64,000 bases of DNA. Origin: Durusdinium trenchii. Taxonomy: Eukaryota > Sar > Dinophyceae > Suessiales > Symbiodiniaceae. The notes under the pieces were generated by a model. The model saw only the letters and a list, made by a program, of their open reading frames with translations, made no database searches and had not been told where the DNA came from. Position 1 is the first letter of the stretch; each line of letters starts with the position of its first letter. Below, one piece after another: positions 24,140 through 34,609 of this stretch. A program made the position numbers and the translations under genes. The stretch spans positions 578,919 through 642,918 of the forward strand of contig CAXAMN010025628.1 of NCBI GenBank assembly GCA_963970005.1, given 5' to 3'.

Positions 24140-24939
24140 TTGCTTGGCACTTTGCAAGAGTCAAAGTCAGCTTGGAGTAGTGAACTGAGTTTGCCCTTTA
24201 CTTTGAGCCAGTCTTTGAGCGCAGTTGCAACAGCCAGTGCTCAGCCAATGCCTTTGGATCGCATGCCGGTCCAAATGCCGATGTTCGAGCAAGTTGGTGA
24301 TCTCAAGAATCTCTTCAGACGAGTTTCTACAAACTTAGGTCAACCCCTCCGGTGTAATGACGATTTGGATATCGTATCTAATCTTTGGCACTGGTTGGTG
24401 CCTCCACGTCCCTCCTAAGAAATTCAGATTCGCAGCTTCAGTCTCAGTCCAGCCCTCAGGCGGAATCCCTTCTGCGGCGCCGTCTTTTAGAGGTGCCGTT
24501 GATTCAACGCAAGACGAGTCGGCGCCGCGGCTTTGGCACTCACGGCACATCCAACACGCATCCCAAAACACCAAGAAGTTCACACAACAGCAAAAGCCTG
24601 ACCCCAAGGAATTTCAAGGGGATTTGATTTGAGTTTCACCAACGTGAGGTGTTGTTTGGTTTCAGCTGGTGGATGGCGTGGGTCTTGCCGTTGGTTCTGT
24701 TGATTGAAGCTACCTTCTACGAGGTGAGCCAACTTACCCAACTTCGGCCAGATCCCAGATCTCGGGGCACATGGCTGGATCTCGGAGTACCAGATCGGGC
24801 ATATCAAAGAACGGAATCCTTTGGCAAAATCCATCAACATCCCAGAAGAATGGTGTGAGGATGCCATGGATACTTGTGAGTCTCGTGAGAGACAATACAT
24901 GCTCAGGAGTCGGCGCTGGTGCCCACCCTGGCAGGCATA
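24140..24939 (+). CDS. Third exon cluster, plus strand, unrecognised
   Basis: One candidate covers about 24180-24400, with PMPLDRMPVQMPMFEQVG followed by a charged helix. A much more convincing exon at about 24735-24939 contains GAHGWISEYQIGHIKERNPL and, after it, a Cys/Arg-rich segment ending at a stop. This exon is not the longest frame in its place, but its codon pattern is clearly protein-like. No family is recognised. Confidence 0.45.
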
Positions 24940-24999
24940 GGCGGGAGTGTGAGATGCTTTGGGGTGAGAGAAAGGACTGATGCCAAAAGCAGAAAGCAG

Positions 25000-26150
25000 A
25001 ACAGCACTGAGCACTGAGAACCAAGCAGGTTGCCTTGCTGGAGCAAAAGCTGTAGGATGATCATGGCATGATGTTGTTGCCCCTTTTTCCTCGGCCAGTC
25101 GGTAAATGGTTTTTGTGTCCAATGAAGCAACCCTTGAAGGGTGCCCCGCGGATGTCAACTTGGTCTTGTTTGATTTGCTCTTGACATGTTACTTGTAGAT
25201 GGAGTGACTTCTTTTAACAGATAGTGTTTCATCGAACTTGTCTTGAGAAAAGCACATGCTTATATATAGTTTGGCCACGTTGCCCTTAAAGATATGTGAC
25301 ATGACCCAGACCGCAAGCAGCAAGCACAATGTTGCTTCTAGATCTTCTAGAAACATGCTGCTAGCTAGGTATGGTGGGAAGAAGATGCCCTTGAAACAAA
25401 TAACCTCTTGAAAGAGTGCACGTGAATGAAATACCAACAGAAGGTGCAAACCATTTGCAAAGCCTATATATCACAAACATCCAAGTCATATCCTGACATG
25501 ATAGACCTGTCTCCAAGTGGACCTACCTCACTGTAGTTATATAAATGACTTCCGCGGCTGGTCATGAGTGGCTCACCAATTGAAATCGCCCCTTTGGGTC
25601 CTCGCATGCATTTGATTTGGTTGGCAGGGCGACCTGTAAGCTATGGGTCGAAGATGGGCGCGCATTGAAATACAGTGGTTTCAGAGTAGATGGCACAGAC
25701 CCCATGATGTCCTTTAGATGGGGATCCAAATTAACCACCGACATTGGGGTTTGTGCCAACTACTCTTCCACTACAAACAGGATTGGAAGAGCACATCAGG
25801 CGAAAGTAACCCAGCGCTCCTATGAGATGCATTTCACTTTTTGCCCCTTACTACTGGTGGGCACAGGCTGAGGGGGATATCAAGAGATTTACAGGTTGTC
25901 AGTGAATATCAGAACGGCGAACTGTGACGGCCAGAATATGCCAGAATCATGCACCAACTAAACCCAACGGGACATGAACTGCTTGGGGTTCTCACGTCAA
26001 GAACCACTGGTTGGGGTTCTCACGTTGGATTCAAACGACGAGTCGACCACGTCAAGACCACTCCTTCCGCCTTTGTGTTTCGGTCGGTGTGACCCGCTGG
26101 TCACGTCTTGACATGTCAGGATTGCTGGTCTTGATGTTGGTGGCAACTGT
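25000..26150. other. No gene supported
   Basis: Short open frames on both strands have no consistent protein character. This is probably intronic relative to the flanking plus-strand exon candidates. Confidence 0.35.
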
Positions 26151-26189
26151 ATTGATTGGATACTGTTTGCAGGCACGGCTTGGCAAACC

Positions 26190-26700
26190 TTGTGCTCCGA
26201 ATTGTATGAGTTCGATTCGATCAATGCGGAGTTGGCAAGTCATTATATACTACATGTGCGATCCACGAGCCAACATGGACGTTGGGCATTCAATTCTTTG
26301 CAATGTTTCCAGAATGCCCCAGACCCCAGACAGATTCTACTTCCAGCGCTCCCAGAAAATACTGGACTGTAGATGACTGTAGTATCAACGAGTAGAGTCT
26401 TCTGGAGTCTCCTTGGCGAGTGCCGTGTCTCAAGATCTTTTGTTCATTTGGACACCCCTTTTGAAATCCTCGAGAGATGTACCGCTATCGGTTTCATTCT
26501 TTGGAATTGGAAATGGATTGAGCAGTTTTCGATCTTAGACCATCCTAGACCCGGTGTTTTCATATTGGGCCCCCATACAGCTCCGACCGTCTCCGTCTTT
26601 CGCACCGACCGGCTTCGTCCGGATCGACCCAGGTGGGTCGGCGAGGCTCGCCCGAGCTACGGAAGATGGAGATCGAAGAGGCGTCCGAAGACCGTTGGTC
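26190..26700 (+). CDS. Possible exons, plus strand, unrecognised
   Basis: A frame at about 26190-26250 reads SELYEFDSINAELASH, and a second at about 26430-26540 contains FVHLDTPFEILERCTAIGFI. Both have normal protein composition. The region after 26580 is arginine/proline-rich and looks like GC-rich filler instead. No family is recognised and the splice borders were not resolved. Confidence 0.3.
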
Positions 26701-26749
26701 CGAAAGGAGTTGGTATGAGTTGGTCATGTGTGTGTTATACATTATAGTA

Positions 26750-28200
26750 AATATGTATATTGTATATTCTTTAAAGTATCACTAATGATTGTTGATTATT
26801 GCCATTAGCAATTATTGTTGCTATTCTTATCGCACATATTTTTTGCCGTTTGGCCAAGAGGGCTGAAATAGGATGGCTTGACCCCAGGCTGAAACAGTCA
26901 TTTTAGCCAGGTACCCGACCTGCCCGGCCTTAAACTTCAGGAGACTTGATTGGCTAATTGTGTCGACGGCAGACTAGTGCTTCCCAAAGGAGTTGCTAAA
27001 ATCGGTGAGCTTTGTGGGTCCTCATGATGGACCCCTGGCACTCCGGAACAGTTTGGCCATACGAGTTGAGATGTTGACACATCCTGGGGGAGTAGAATCA
27101 AAGTCATTTTAACCTAGCGTGTCATCGTGAATCCAAGCAATGATAATAAAAGAGCATGTACTGTATTCTTTCGTTATGATGTCATTCAAGACAAGGACAA
27201 GGGGCTTGCAATGCAGGACCCCACATACTAGTAGCACATTCATGCAAAAAGCCTGCAAAACAGGAAGCACAAGTGACAGCAGTGACAAAGGGCCTCACCA
27301 TCCACGCATGAAGACAGCAGCAAACGTCAGCACCCCAGCACATCCGACAATCATTTAAGGTTTTGGTGTGTTTTGGCCTGACCTGGCACAAAATGTTCAA
27401 TGTGGCAGGGAGCGACCTGCAATGTCAAGCCAGAGATCAGGAATGATCAGGATACACCTGTAAGAATAGGTCCAGACCTGAAGAACATTTCTTGGGTTGT
27501 TTGGTGCAGGCTTTGACCCAAGTAATGAAGAAAAGACAGATTAAACATTTCCTGTTTGTAATATTGGAATTCAAGAGGGGCAAGGCTTGCTATGCAGCAC
27601 TTCACACAGCACTGGCTTTTTCATGGCACAGGGCCAACATTCCTACATGAAGACGGGAGCAACCCCTGGGGGGAATACAAGTTCAACTTTTGCATAACTC
27701 CTTTGCACACCCCCGCCCACACTTTTCCTTCCATGTTCACGCTGCTGATGCCAAAGAGAAATTGTGGTGAGCCGACATTGGGAAGGGCAATGGAGTAGGC
27801 AGACCCCTGCCAGATTCCTGTTGAGATCCGGCCTTCTGAATTCTTTAAGTTTTTGCATGTTGGCCGGGATTAGCATCAACCAAAATAGGATAATTCAATC
27901 GAATGATAAGCATCGATCAGTATCAACATGTATCAAACATATGGTTGGTTCCTTGGTTTCCCTCCCTTGCTCCCTTGGTCCACTGGTTCCCTTGGGTTGG
28001 TCCTTTGGTCTCCTGATCCCCTTGCTCCTGGTCCCTGATCCTTGCCCTTCTTACTTTGGTGTTCTGGGATGCACCCACATCACCCGAAAGTGGAACCCCA
28101 CGCAGGTCCCACGAAACAAAGGACAGATGTGAGGATGAGGCCTACACCCTGTTTGGCCACTTCAGGACAAAGTGAGGAACAGTTCATCATAGTTCCACCC
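26750..28200. other. No gene supported
   Basis: The stretch is AT-rich at 26740-26830, followed by sequence without convincing frames. Around 27950-28030 there is a low-complexity GGTTCCTTGG/CCCTTGGT pyrimidine-purine run. It is probably intronic or intergenic. Confidence 0.35.
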
Positions 28201-28210
28201 TTGCCCTTTT

Positions 28211-28450
28211 GTGCAACTGACGGAACAATTTAGAGCAAAAACGAACTATTCCGACCTTACCAACCTTACATTGACCTTGGGCGTCAATTTACAAGAGACC
28301 TTGCCTTTAGACACCCTTTTGTCTAAGCGGATTTTTGATGACGCCCTTGGGTTCAGTCCTGTTATCCAACCCGACTCGGTAAGGAATATGCTACCTGGCG
28401 AACTGTTAGCAAAACGTGGCACAAAATCCTCGTGGGTCCCTCCATTCCAG
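28211..28450 (+). CDS. Exon candidate with GT donor, unrecognised
   Basis: The plus frame contains TLTLGVNLQETLPLDTLLSK and then DDALGFSPVIQPDSVRNMLP, and stays open to a plausible donor (CCAG/GTAACA) at about 28450. Among the plus-strand candidates this is one of the clearer ones by composition. The family is unknown. Confidence 0.4.
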
Positions 28451-28459
28451 GTAACATGT

Positions 28460-29400
28460 TTCTTTGCAGGGTCTCCGGGTCATGTTGCCTGCCACGGGGT
28501 CATGCCTTTTTCCCACGACTCTGCCAGGAAGTTGGCTGGACACTGAGCCTGGTGGTCAAAGCCGGAATGGATCAAGACGGGTGAAAAACCAGTGGGCAAG
28601 TGCTAAGTGTTGGATTCTTACACCATGTTTATTATGTTTATTGATGCCTAAGAGATGTCCAGGGCTCAGAAAACCATGGCCGCATCCGAACTCGGAGTCC
28701 ATGGAGCCACCACGGACTGTGTTCGTCATTCTAAGAAGCGTCACCAGGTGCAGAAATCCGGATGCGTCACCCAAATTGCATCTCCATGGATCGTTCGCTG
28801 ATCTCCATCTCCTTTCAGCCTTCTCCACACACATGGCAGCAAATTGGCAGCAACTGCCAAAGACATTTGCTGCGTGCAACTGCCAATCCTGACGATTTCA
28901 GTATATAACCAGCATGGGGCGTGCTGATTGAAGCCATTGAAGCGATGCATGTTGGTACCCCCGCAACGCGACCCGCGAACACCGAGACCTTATGGAATTG
29001 AACATGGAGATGAAGGAGTGCAGTTTGTTTTGATGGCGGCATGCCCTCTAAACGTTTACGCAAAGCGCACTGTATATATTTCATGGAGTTCAATCATATG
29101 GAATTTCATAAATGTGATTCTGAGCATTGAATGACGATGTGATCACCACTTGCTTGCAAATTGTCCAAGAGCACATGCTTCTTCCGCCAAGGTGCATGTT
29201 TTGATGTCAACGACAAGCAGGCTGCAATTGCATTTGCTGGGTTCGTTTTGTTTCAGTCTCTATTACCCTACTTTGCCAGCTTACGATAAATCCAACTGAC
29301 TGAGCTCATGTTGAGTTATCTAGAACAGGAAAGTAGTCATAAGGTTTATCGAATCTGCTCAACATCGGAATGTTCCCACAAGACTCCGCAACCAAATCCG
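28460..29400. other. No gene supported
   Basis: Frames on both strands are open for about 100 codons near 28550-28880, but neither is convincing over the other. The sequence is probably intron. Confidence 0.3.
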
Positions 29401-29439
29401 CGTTTGACGTTGCCACGACGTGGCGTTTGACGTCGCGAC

Positions 29440-29700
29440 ATGGTGAACACGACGGATCTGTTCGCCACAGTTGGATCCCATGGCTTCACTGGCCTCACTG
29501 AGCACCAGGCGAGGCGCGTGCTAGAGTGGTCGCAGCATGCTTCCTTGTTGGTCGGTTTCATCGGATTCCGCCCTTTGAATGGAAGTGGAAGTCGCACCGC
29601 CTTCGTATTCGGAACATGGTGGTCCAAGGCCAATGGGGCCATCCACGGAACCATGATGTCTTCAGGGAGTGTAAGCCATGTCCTACTTCCATGATCGTTC
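29440..29700 (+). CDS. Ambiguous plus-strand exon candidate
   Basis: Two overlapping plus frames are open. One begins at an ATG at 29440 and is Gly/Ser/Ala-rich. The other, from about 29526, is basic and contains RIRNMVVQGQWGHPRNHDVF, which looks somewhat more like a real protein. I cannot decide between them. It could be an exon of the plus-strand gene, or no exon. Confidence 0.25.
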
Positions 29701-30249
29701 TGAGAAGATCCGATGAACAGAACCATTCCCGTCCCCGTCGTCGTGTTCTTTCTGTGGCCATTCCACCCAGTCACTCGATGCAGGCCATGAGCGAAAAGCG
29801 GTGTGGTTATCATGTATGCACTTGAAATACGCACGTTGTTAATGTCAGACGCTTCGCACGTCTGTCCACCACAGCAACACCGTGTTTGATGAGTAACACA
29901 CCTCCCCAGCAAGCCAGGCCCAGCTCATCTTGCTCTCGGCCCAATGCCGCTTTGGCAGATTTGGAGATGGGAGAGTTTGGATTGCCAGTGGGCATTCGAT
30001 GCTTTGGCCAGTGGCAGTTTTGTGAAGCTACTCACTCGAACACACTGATTTCTCTTTTCTCCACGGTGACCGAACTCCACTGCGTGGAAGTGCAATAGAT
30101 AGATAGATAGATTTGTTCAGCACGTCTTTCAGCATGTCAAGTGGAAAGATCGGTTCCTGTAGTCTAGCATCAACAATCAAGGCAGATCGTGGTAGCAGTG
30201 TTTATGTGTGCATTCTGCTGCACCTGTAAAGCCTTTACGCCATCCAGTG

Positions 30250-30509
30250 AGTATGATAGCAAGATGCCTTTTTTCGTATTATGGTTGATGGTAGCCATCC
30301 GACAAGCCGTTGCTCCAAGCCAACCTTTTCGTTCACCGCCAGAGCGCGTGGTCCGCATCCCGCCCACAGATGAGGTGCGGCCGAGTGTTTGTGCGGATGA
30401 GGGAGTTGATCATGATCCGGTATCATACCCGGTGTGGGACAAGTGCCTTCCCTGGTCGTCCTGGAGGCACACCGGGGAACACCCAAAGAAATACTGTATG
30501 AGATCATGA
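30250..30509 (+). CDS. Possible exon, unrecognised
   Basis: The plus frame includes SPPERVVRIPPTDEVRPSV and a following aspartate/histidine/tryptophan-containing segment, ending at 30509. It starts with a hydrophobic cysteine-rich run (about 30189-30240) that could be a signal-anchor or just intron. The alternative plus frame is less protein-like. No family is recognised. Confidence 0.25.
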
Positions 30510-31171
30510 GACCCGAGCATGGCAGGGGCAATGCTCCTGTCACCCCCCCCGTGTTCCTCTATGTCGTTTTTGTGCATGTTGGGATTCGTGTGCCCATGGG
30601 GAAGAACTTGTTTGCACAGCAAGCCAGGCAAGAGCAAGGCACTAGCTGCTAGTCTCATGCTTTCCTTCCAGGTTGCGAACATCACACAAACAGCTTTCCA
30701 TTATGCAGGTTTGATCTTGTGACACCATGTGTGGATGCAATGGTAACCCACCTCATCATTCCCAGCAACCAGCAACAATGGGCAACCAACTTGTCTCACT
30801 TGCTCCAGGCCTTGCCCCCTCCTTCATTCTTCAAGACCCTTGCCTACCTGGTCATTCACTACTTTGATCCCATCTCCATCGGTGTCTTTTGAGGTCCCTT
30901 TTGGTCGAGAACGCCCCCTGCCAGTCACACCGAGCCGAGACACCGAGCCGCGGGTCGGTTTCTTTCGTCCGATGGTGTTGGTGCCGGCCGAGCCGAGCAT
31001 GCAACAAAAAGAGCCGAGTATGTTTGGTCCAAGGTGGCCAACAATACAACAATACTTCCATAGCAAGCCGTTTAGGATGTCACCTCAAGAAACTAAGCCA
31101 GTCACAGTCTAGAGTCTAGATAGTTTGAATTTCCCTGCACCCTGATTTGTTCAACTATCTTCCTGGCTATC

Positions 31172-31492
31172 ATGGTTTTTACACGTCGTTCCCTGTTTCA
31201 ATTCTTTAAACCTTGTGTCGAACGTGCCCATCTTCCTGCCATGGCGCTGTTCGCTGGGCTGAAACCTACAGTCATCGTGCTTCGGCTGGCTGGTACTGTA
31301 CAGGTTTTGGACATGGTTTGTCATTCTCAGATGCATTGCCATATGAACCGCACAGATGGCCCATGTTCAATCTCCGGGCTTAGATTAGAACAAATGCAGC
31401 TCGCAACGAAGCAGGGACCGACAGGCAAGGCATTGAAGAGAATAGACACACCTCCTAACATCTCGGCTTTGCTTCTTGCGCTCCCAAACTAG
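31172..31492 (+). CDS. Possible exon, unrecognised
   Basis: The plus frame includes MALFAGLKPTVIVLRLAGTV and a downstream segment rich in Gln, Lys and Leu before a stop at 31492. It lies about 600 bp upstream of the retrotransposon. If it is real, the element landed just beyond this exon. No family is recognised. Confidence 0.3.
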   Translation: MVFTRRSLFQFFKPCVERAHLPAMALFAGLKPTVIVLRLAGTVQVLDMVCHSQMHCHMNRTDGPCSISGLRLEQMQLATKQGPTGKALKRIDTPPNISALLLALPN

Positions 31493-32081
31493 CTGGCCAT
31501 TGCAGATATTATATACACGATTAGACGATCTCAATGTGCCAATGCAGTCCGAGGAGTGAACAAAGTACACATGTTGGCTGTTTGCTCACAGTTAGAGGTC
31601 GCTTTGAGCAACCTGTGATGCCTTTTTGCCACCCCTATGCGCAGGGAGAGCAACCACTGGTCTAGGAGCAAGCGCTCATTAAACTTGTTCTGTTTGTGAC
31701 GCAGGTCCGCAGCATCAGACGTGGTTCAGAACGACCCAAGGACCCACTGGTTCAATCTACCAGTTTCAGGTGTGATTTCATATACTGAGACTGGTTTAAT
31801 CATGTTTAATGCTGGTATGATCGGATTTGGATCCACTTGTTTGTGTGTGTGTTTTTTCACGATTCTCAGAAGGGTTTTCATATGGTGTTCATTGGCAGAT
31901 GGTCATTTCGTCGTCGAGGGCTTCAGACTCTCGATTCAGGTCATTGGATGTTGGCTCTCAGGCCCCGTCCTGCTTGCTGCGTGGACCGGCATTTTCATGC
32001 TGAGGAGACCGTGAGCGGTCAGAACTTGGTCGTTGGTGTAGGATCCTCAAGATTCTTGGGAAGGACTACTTGGCTGTGGCT

Positions 32082-32086
32082 CAAAC
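32082..32086. repeat. Target site duplication CAAAC, left copy
   Basis: The five bases immediately before the left LTR match the five immediately after the right LTR (47769-47773), the signature of integrase-mediated insertion. Confidence 0.85.
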
Positions 32087-32194
32087 TGTTTTTACTAAGT
32101 GTTCCACGTATTCTATGTACTATATACCTCTCGACCATCGATCTTTGGCTCAAGTGAAAAGGTGGGCGATATTGGCTGGTTTCCTGTAAACATA
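32087..32194 (+). repeat. Left LTR (108 bp)
   Basis: It starts TGTTTTTACT and ends GTAAACATA, and matches 47661-47768 base for base as read by eye. It contains TTTGGCTCAAG at 32144-32154, equal to the 3' end of the dinoflagellate spliced leader. No classical TATA or polyadenylation signal is evident. Confidence 0.93.
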
Positions 32195-32212
32195 GGTTAT
32201 CAGCCGTATAGC
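32195..32212 (+). promoter_or_regulatory. Candidate tRNA primer-binding site
   Basis: Directly after the LTR the sequence GGTTATCAGC resembles the TGGTATCAGAGC site complementary to initiator tRNA-Met used by many copia elements, with one extra T and a changed end. The position is right; the match is imperfect. Confidence 0.35.
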
Positions 32213-32250
32213 CTTAGGCCCGTAGTATTGCTCCCGCGTCATTCGCAGCC

Positions 32251-33489
32251 ATGGACTTATCTCTGGATTCAGGAGCCCTCGCGAGGCTGGCTGCGCCGTA
32301 CAATGGTGCGGATGGGCGTGAGAGCGCGGGTGGAAACCCCGCCGCTTTCCATCTACCGTTGATGGATCCGGGCGTCTCGTTCACACCAGACGGAGGATCC
32401 AACATGTCAACTGACGGAGGGGGAGCGGGTGGGAACACCGCGCCGGTTTTCAATCAGGCCAATTTTTCCTTTGTGAGCACGCCTCCAGCTGTACTCGCGG
32501 AGATGATGCGCCAGGCCACGCAAAATCAGCAACTTGAGGGGCAACGAGCAGAACTAATGCTCGCAGCACAGAGACTCCGAAACGAGGCTGATGAAGCGTT
32601 CTCTGAAAATGAGGAGATGAGGATCCAGGCGAAGTTATTCATCACCGCAGCCGAAGCTGGATATCAAACACTACAAGAGCAGGCTCAGACTCAGTTCATG
32701 GAAATGTCCATGAATCACCGTCAGCATATCGCTGGAATCGAAATGATTCAGAGTCAGAAGGTCTCATCCCTTGAGATGAACTTGGCGCAGCAACAACAAG
32801 CGTCTATGGATTTGCAAAGGCGGCTAACTGAGACGGAATCAATCCAGGCACAACTCCTGAAGGAGCTTCGCGAAATGAAGCAACGGAAGGATGATGCGCC
32901 GGGCGTTCCGGAAGGAGCTGCTGAACTTCGTGAGTCCATACCAATGCATGAAGCACCACCTGCAGGTTTGTCCCAGCACGATGATGTTAGATCATTTAGA
33001 ACTGCTGAATTGTTCGGTACTCCATCCATTAAGTCTCAACCCGGAAGCGTATTTTCCCCTAACGCTGCAGTTTTCCAACCGGTGAGTCCTTGGAATGATG
33101 GGTACGCGTCATTAGCAGCACATGCATTGTCGGGCAACCTCGGAAGGGGCGGGCCAGGTAATGGTGGTGGTGGACCGCCAGGAGGGGGAGGAGACAATCC
33201 TGGTGGAGGTCGTTCATCAGGTGACCCGATCAATCCTGGGCGTCCAGGCATTCCGCTTCTCAAGATTCCTAAGTCGGGGGGTGGACCACCTGGACCTCCG
33301 GGGGATGACAGCGATCCAGACGGAGGGGATGAGTTTGACGATGATGACGATGAATTGACAGACAAGGCTCTTATGAGGAAGCTCAAACAAGTATTGGGGG
33401 GAAGAATAGTACCACGAAGGAAGCTGACCATATCAAGATACCTTCCTTTCCACAACCTGAGAACTATCGCAACTGGAAAATCAGGGTGA
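32251..33489 (+). CDS. Retrotransposon leader / Gag N-terminal region
   Basis: The frame opens at an ATG at 32251, 57 bp after the LTR. Residues about 80-220 form a long Gln/Glu/Met-rich predicted coiled coil. Residues about 285-350 are a Gly/Pro-rich linker, followed by an Asp/Glu cluster (about 350-368). The frame ends at 33489, but true copia gag sequence (PENYRNWKIRVRDAV) appears in the next frame from about 33403. The switch point coincides with a run of six G then A at about 33396-33402, so a base has been lost, or the ribosome slips there. The product would be the structural shell protein, oligomerising through the coiled coil. Confidence 0.8.
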   Translation: MDLSLDSGALARLAAPYNGADGRESAGGNPAAFHLPLMDPGVSFTPDGGSNMSTDGGGAGGNTAPVFNQANFSFVSTPPAVLAEMMRQATQNQQLEGQRAELMLAAQRLRNEADEAFSENEEMRIQAKLFITAAEAGYQTLQEQAQTQFMEMSMNHRQHIAGIEMIQSQKVSSLEMNLAQQQQASMDLQRRLTETESIQAQLLKELREMKQRKDDAPGVPEGAAELRESIPMHEAPPAGLSQHDDVRSFRTAELFGTPSIKSQPGSVFSPNAAVFQPVSPWNDGYASLAAHALSGNLGRGGPGNGGGGPPGGGGDNPGGGRSSGDPINPGRPGIPLLKIPKSGGGPPGPPGDDSDPDGGDEFDDDDDELTDKALMRKLKQVLGGRIVPRRKLTISRYLPFHNLRTIATGKSG

Positions 33490-34028
33490 GGGACGCGGTG
33501 AGGGCCGCATCTTCCAAGCCTGACAAAGCGTTCTCTTGGATCAACAAGGTTTGGATTGAAGGTCAAACTATCGAAGGTCTGGCAAGTCCCGACGGGTTCA
33601 CTACCCTTGATGCCAAGCTTCTTGCCGCACTGTCATCCATCGCCACAGGTGAATTCGCACGCAAGGTTGACACATTCAAGGAGAAGGAGTCCCAGAAAGA
33701 TCGTCCGGTACGGGGGAGACAGGTGTTACTCATGATGCATGAATACTTCAGCACAAATATCAAACATGGAGCCACCTACTCCCTCAGTGATCTGTTCAAT
33801 GTGAGAATGAAGGGCGACAATCTCAAGACTTTCTTGACGAACTGGGACTCAGTCACTACCGGTGTTACTCATTTGCCTGAAACCACAGTCCTGGAAACTC
33901 TATTCTACCAACAAGTGAAGAATCACAGGGCTATCGCCCATGACATGAGGAGTACCACCGGGCCGAAGAGGGAAGTTCAAAGCACTGCTATCAATTCCTG
34001 TATGACGCTGTTCGCAGACATCTCATGA
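33403..34028 (+). CDS. Copia Gag domain
   Basis: This frame carries the copia-type Gag fold region. It begins around the PENYRNWK motif, goes through helical segments such as KAFSWINKVW, and on to the stop at 34028. Real gag homology leaves this frame at about 33945, where one base is missing, and continues in the following frame, so the last 25 or so codons here are out of frame. Gag packages the element RNA into particles in which reverse transcription occurs. The neighbours on both sides are other pieces of the same polyprotein. Confidence 0.75.
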
Positions 34029-34609
34029 GGGAAAGGCTAGAGGACAATCGGGGACGGATTGCCGCTAGTGTTGGAGGTGCCAAGACGTCCGCCCCTGCGG
34101 CCGACGCGCGCACACCATTCATCCCCAGGGGGTTTTGTGTTCAGTGGAACAAAGGGGGTTGTAGCAAGGAGAACTGCCCATTCAAGCATGAAGTTCCTAA
34201 GAAACGGGAGAAGAGTGCCACCAAGAGTCCTAGGGGGCGCTCCCAGTCCAGAGGAAAGGAGAAACGGGACACCTCAAAGATTGCACGCAAGTTTTGGAAG
34301 GCTGGACGCTGTAAGCGAGGGGACAAGTGTGAATTCTCCCATGAAGGTCAGCAACGACCCAGGAAGGCAACTCCTGCAAGATCGCCCTCACGAGATTCTC
34401 AGAAGAGTGACAAGAGCAAGAAAGACAAACGTCGAAAGAAGAAGGGAGACCGATCTCAGTCGAGGGGCTCCAGTGGTTCGCGTAAGTCTGGAGGCTCTAG
34501 ATCCTCAAAGGGTTCTCGTGGTTCGAGGGGCAGTGCAGGTAAGTCCACTCCGCAGCAGTTTGTCTGGTTGCATCGATGCTCGCATCCGTTGTCGATGGCC
34601 TCTCATTGA
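33947..34609 (+). CDS. Gag C-terminal part with CCCH zinc finger and Arg/Ser tail
   Basis: The frame starts within Gag (EEYHRAEEG, then FLYDAVRRHL) and goes on to a CCCH finger, CVQWNKGGCSKENCPFKH (spacing 7-4-3, near 34137-34190). A second finger-like copy, FWKAGRCKRGDKCEFSH, has Phe in place of the first Cys. A long Arg/Ser/Lys-rich region follows, like RNA-binding tails. CCCH fingers replace the CCHC knuckle usual in copia Gag, probably for RNA binding. Near 34552 another single-base loss moves the homology into the next frame, so the last 15-20 codons up to 34609 are not original. Confidence 0.75.
   Translation, partial: EEYHRAEEGSSKHCYQFLYDAVRRHLMRERLEDNRGRIAASVGGAKTSAPAADARTPFIPRGFCVQWNKGGCSKENCPFKHEVPKKREKSATKSPRGRSQSRGKEKRDTSKIARKFWKAGRCKRGDKCEFSHEGQQRPRKATPARSPSRDSQKSDKSKKDKRRKKKGDRSQSRGSSGSRKSGGSRSSKGSRGSRGSAGKSTPQQFVWLHRCSHPLSMASH

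Noticed and set aside
33486-34028. GTGA and ATGA stop/start overlaps as bacterial-style coupled genes
   Set aside because: The host is eukaryotic and the protein homology continues through the junctions in shifted frames, so these are frameshifts, not gene borders.
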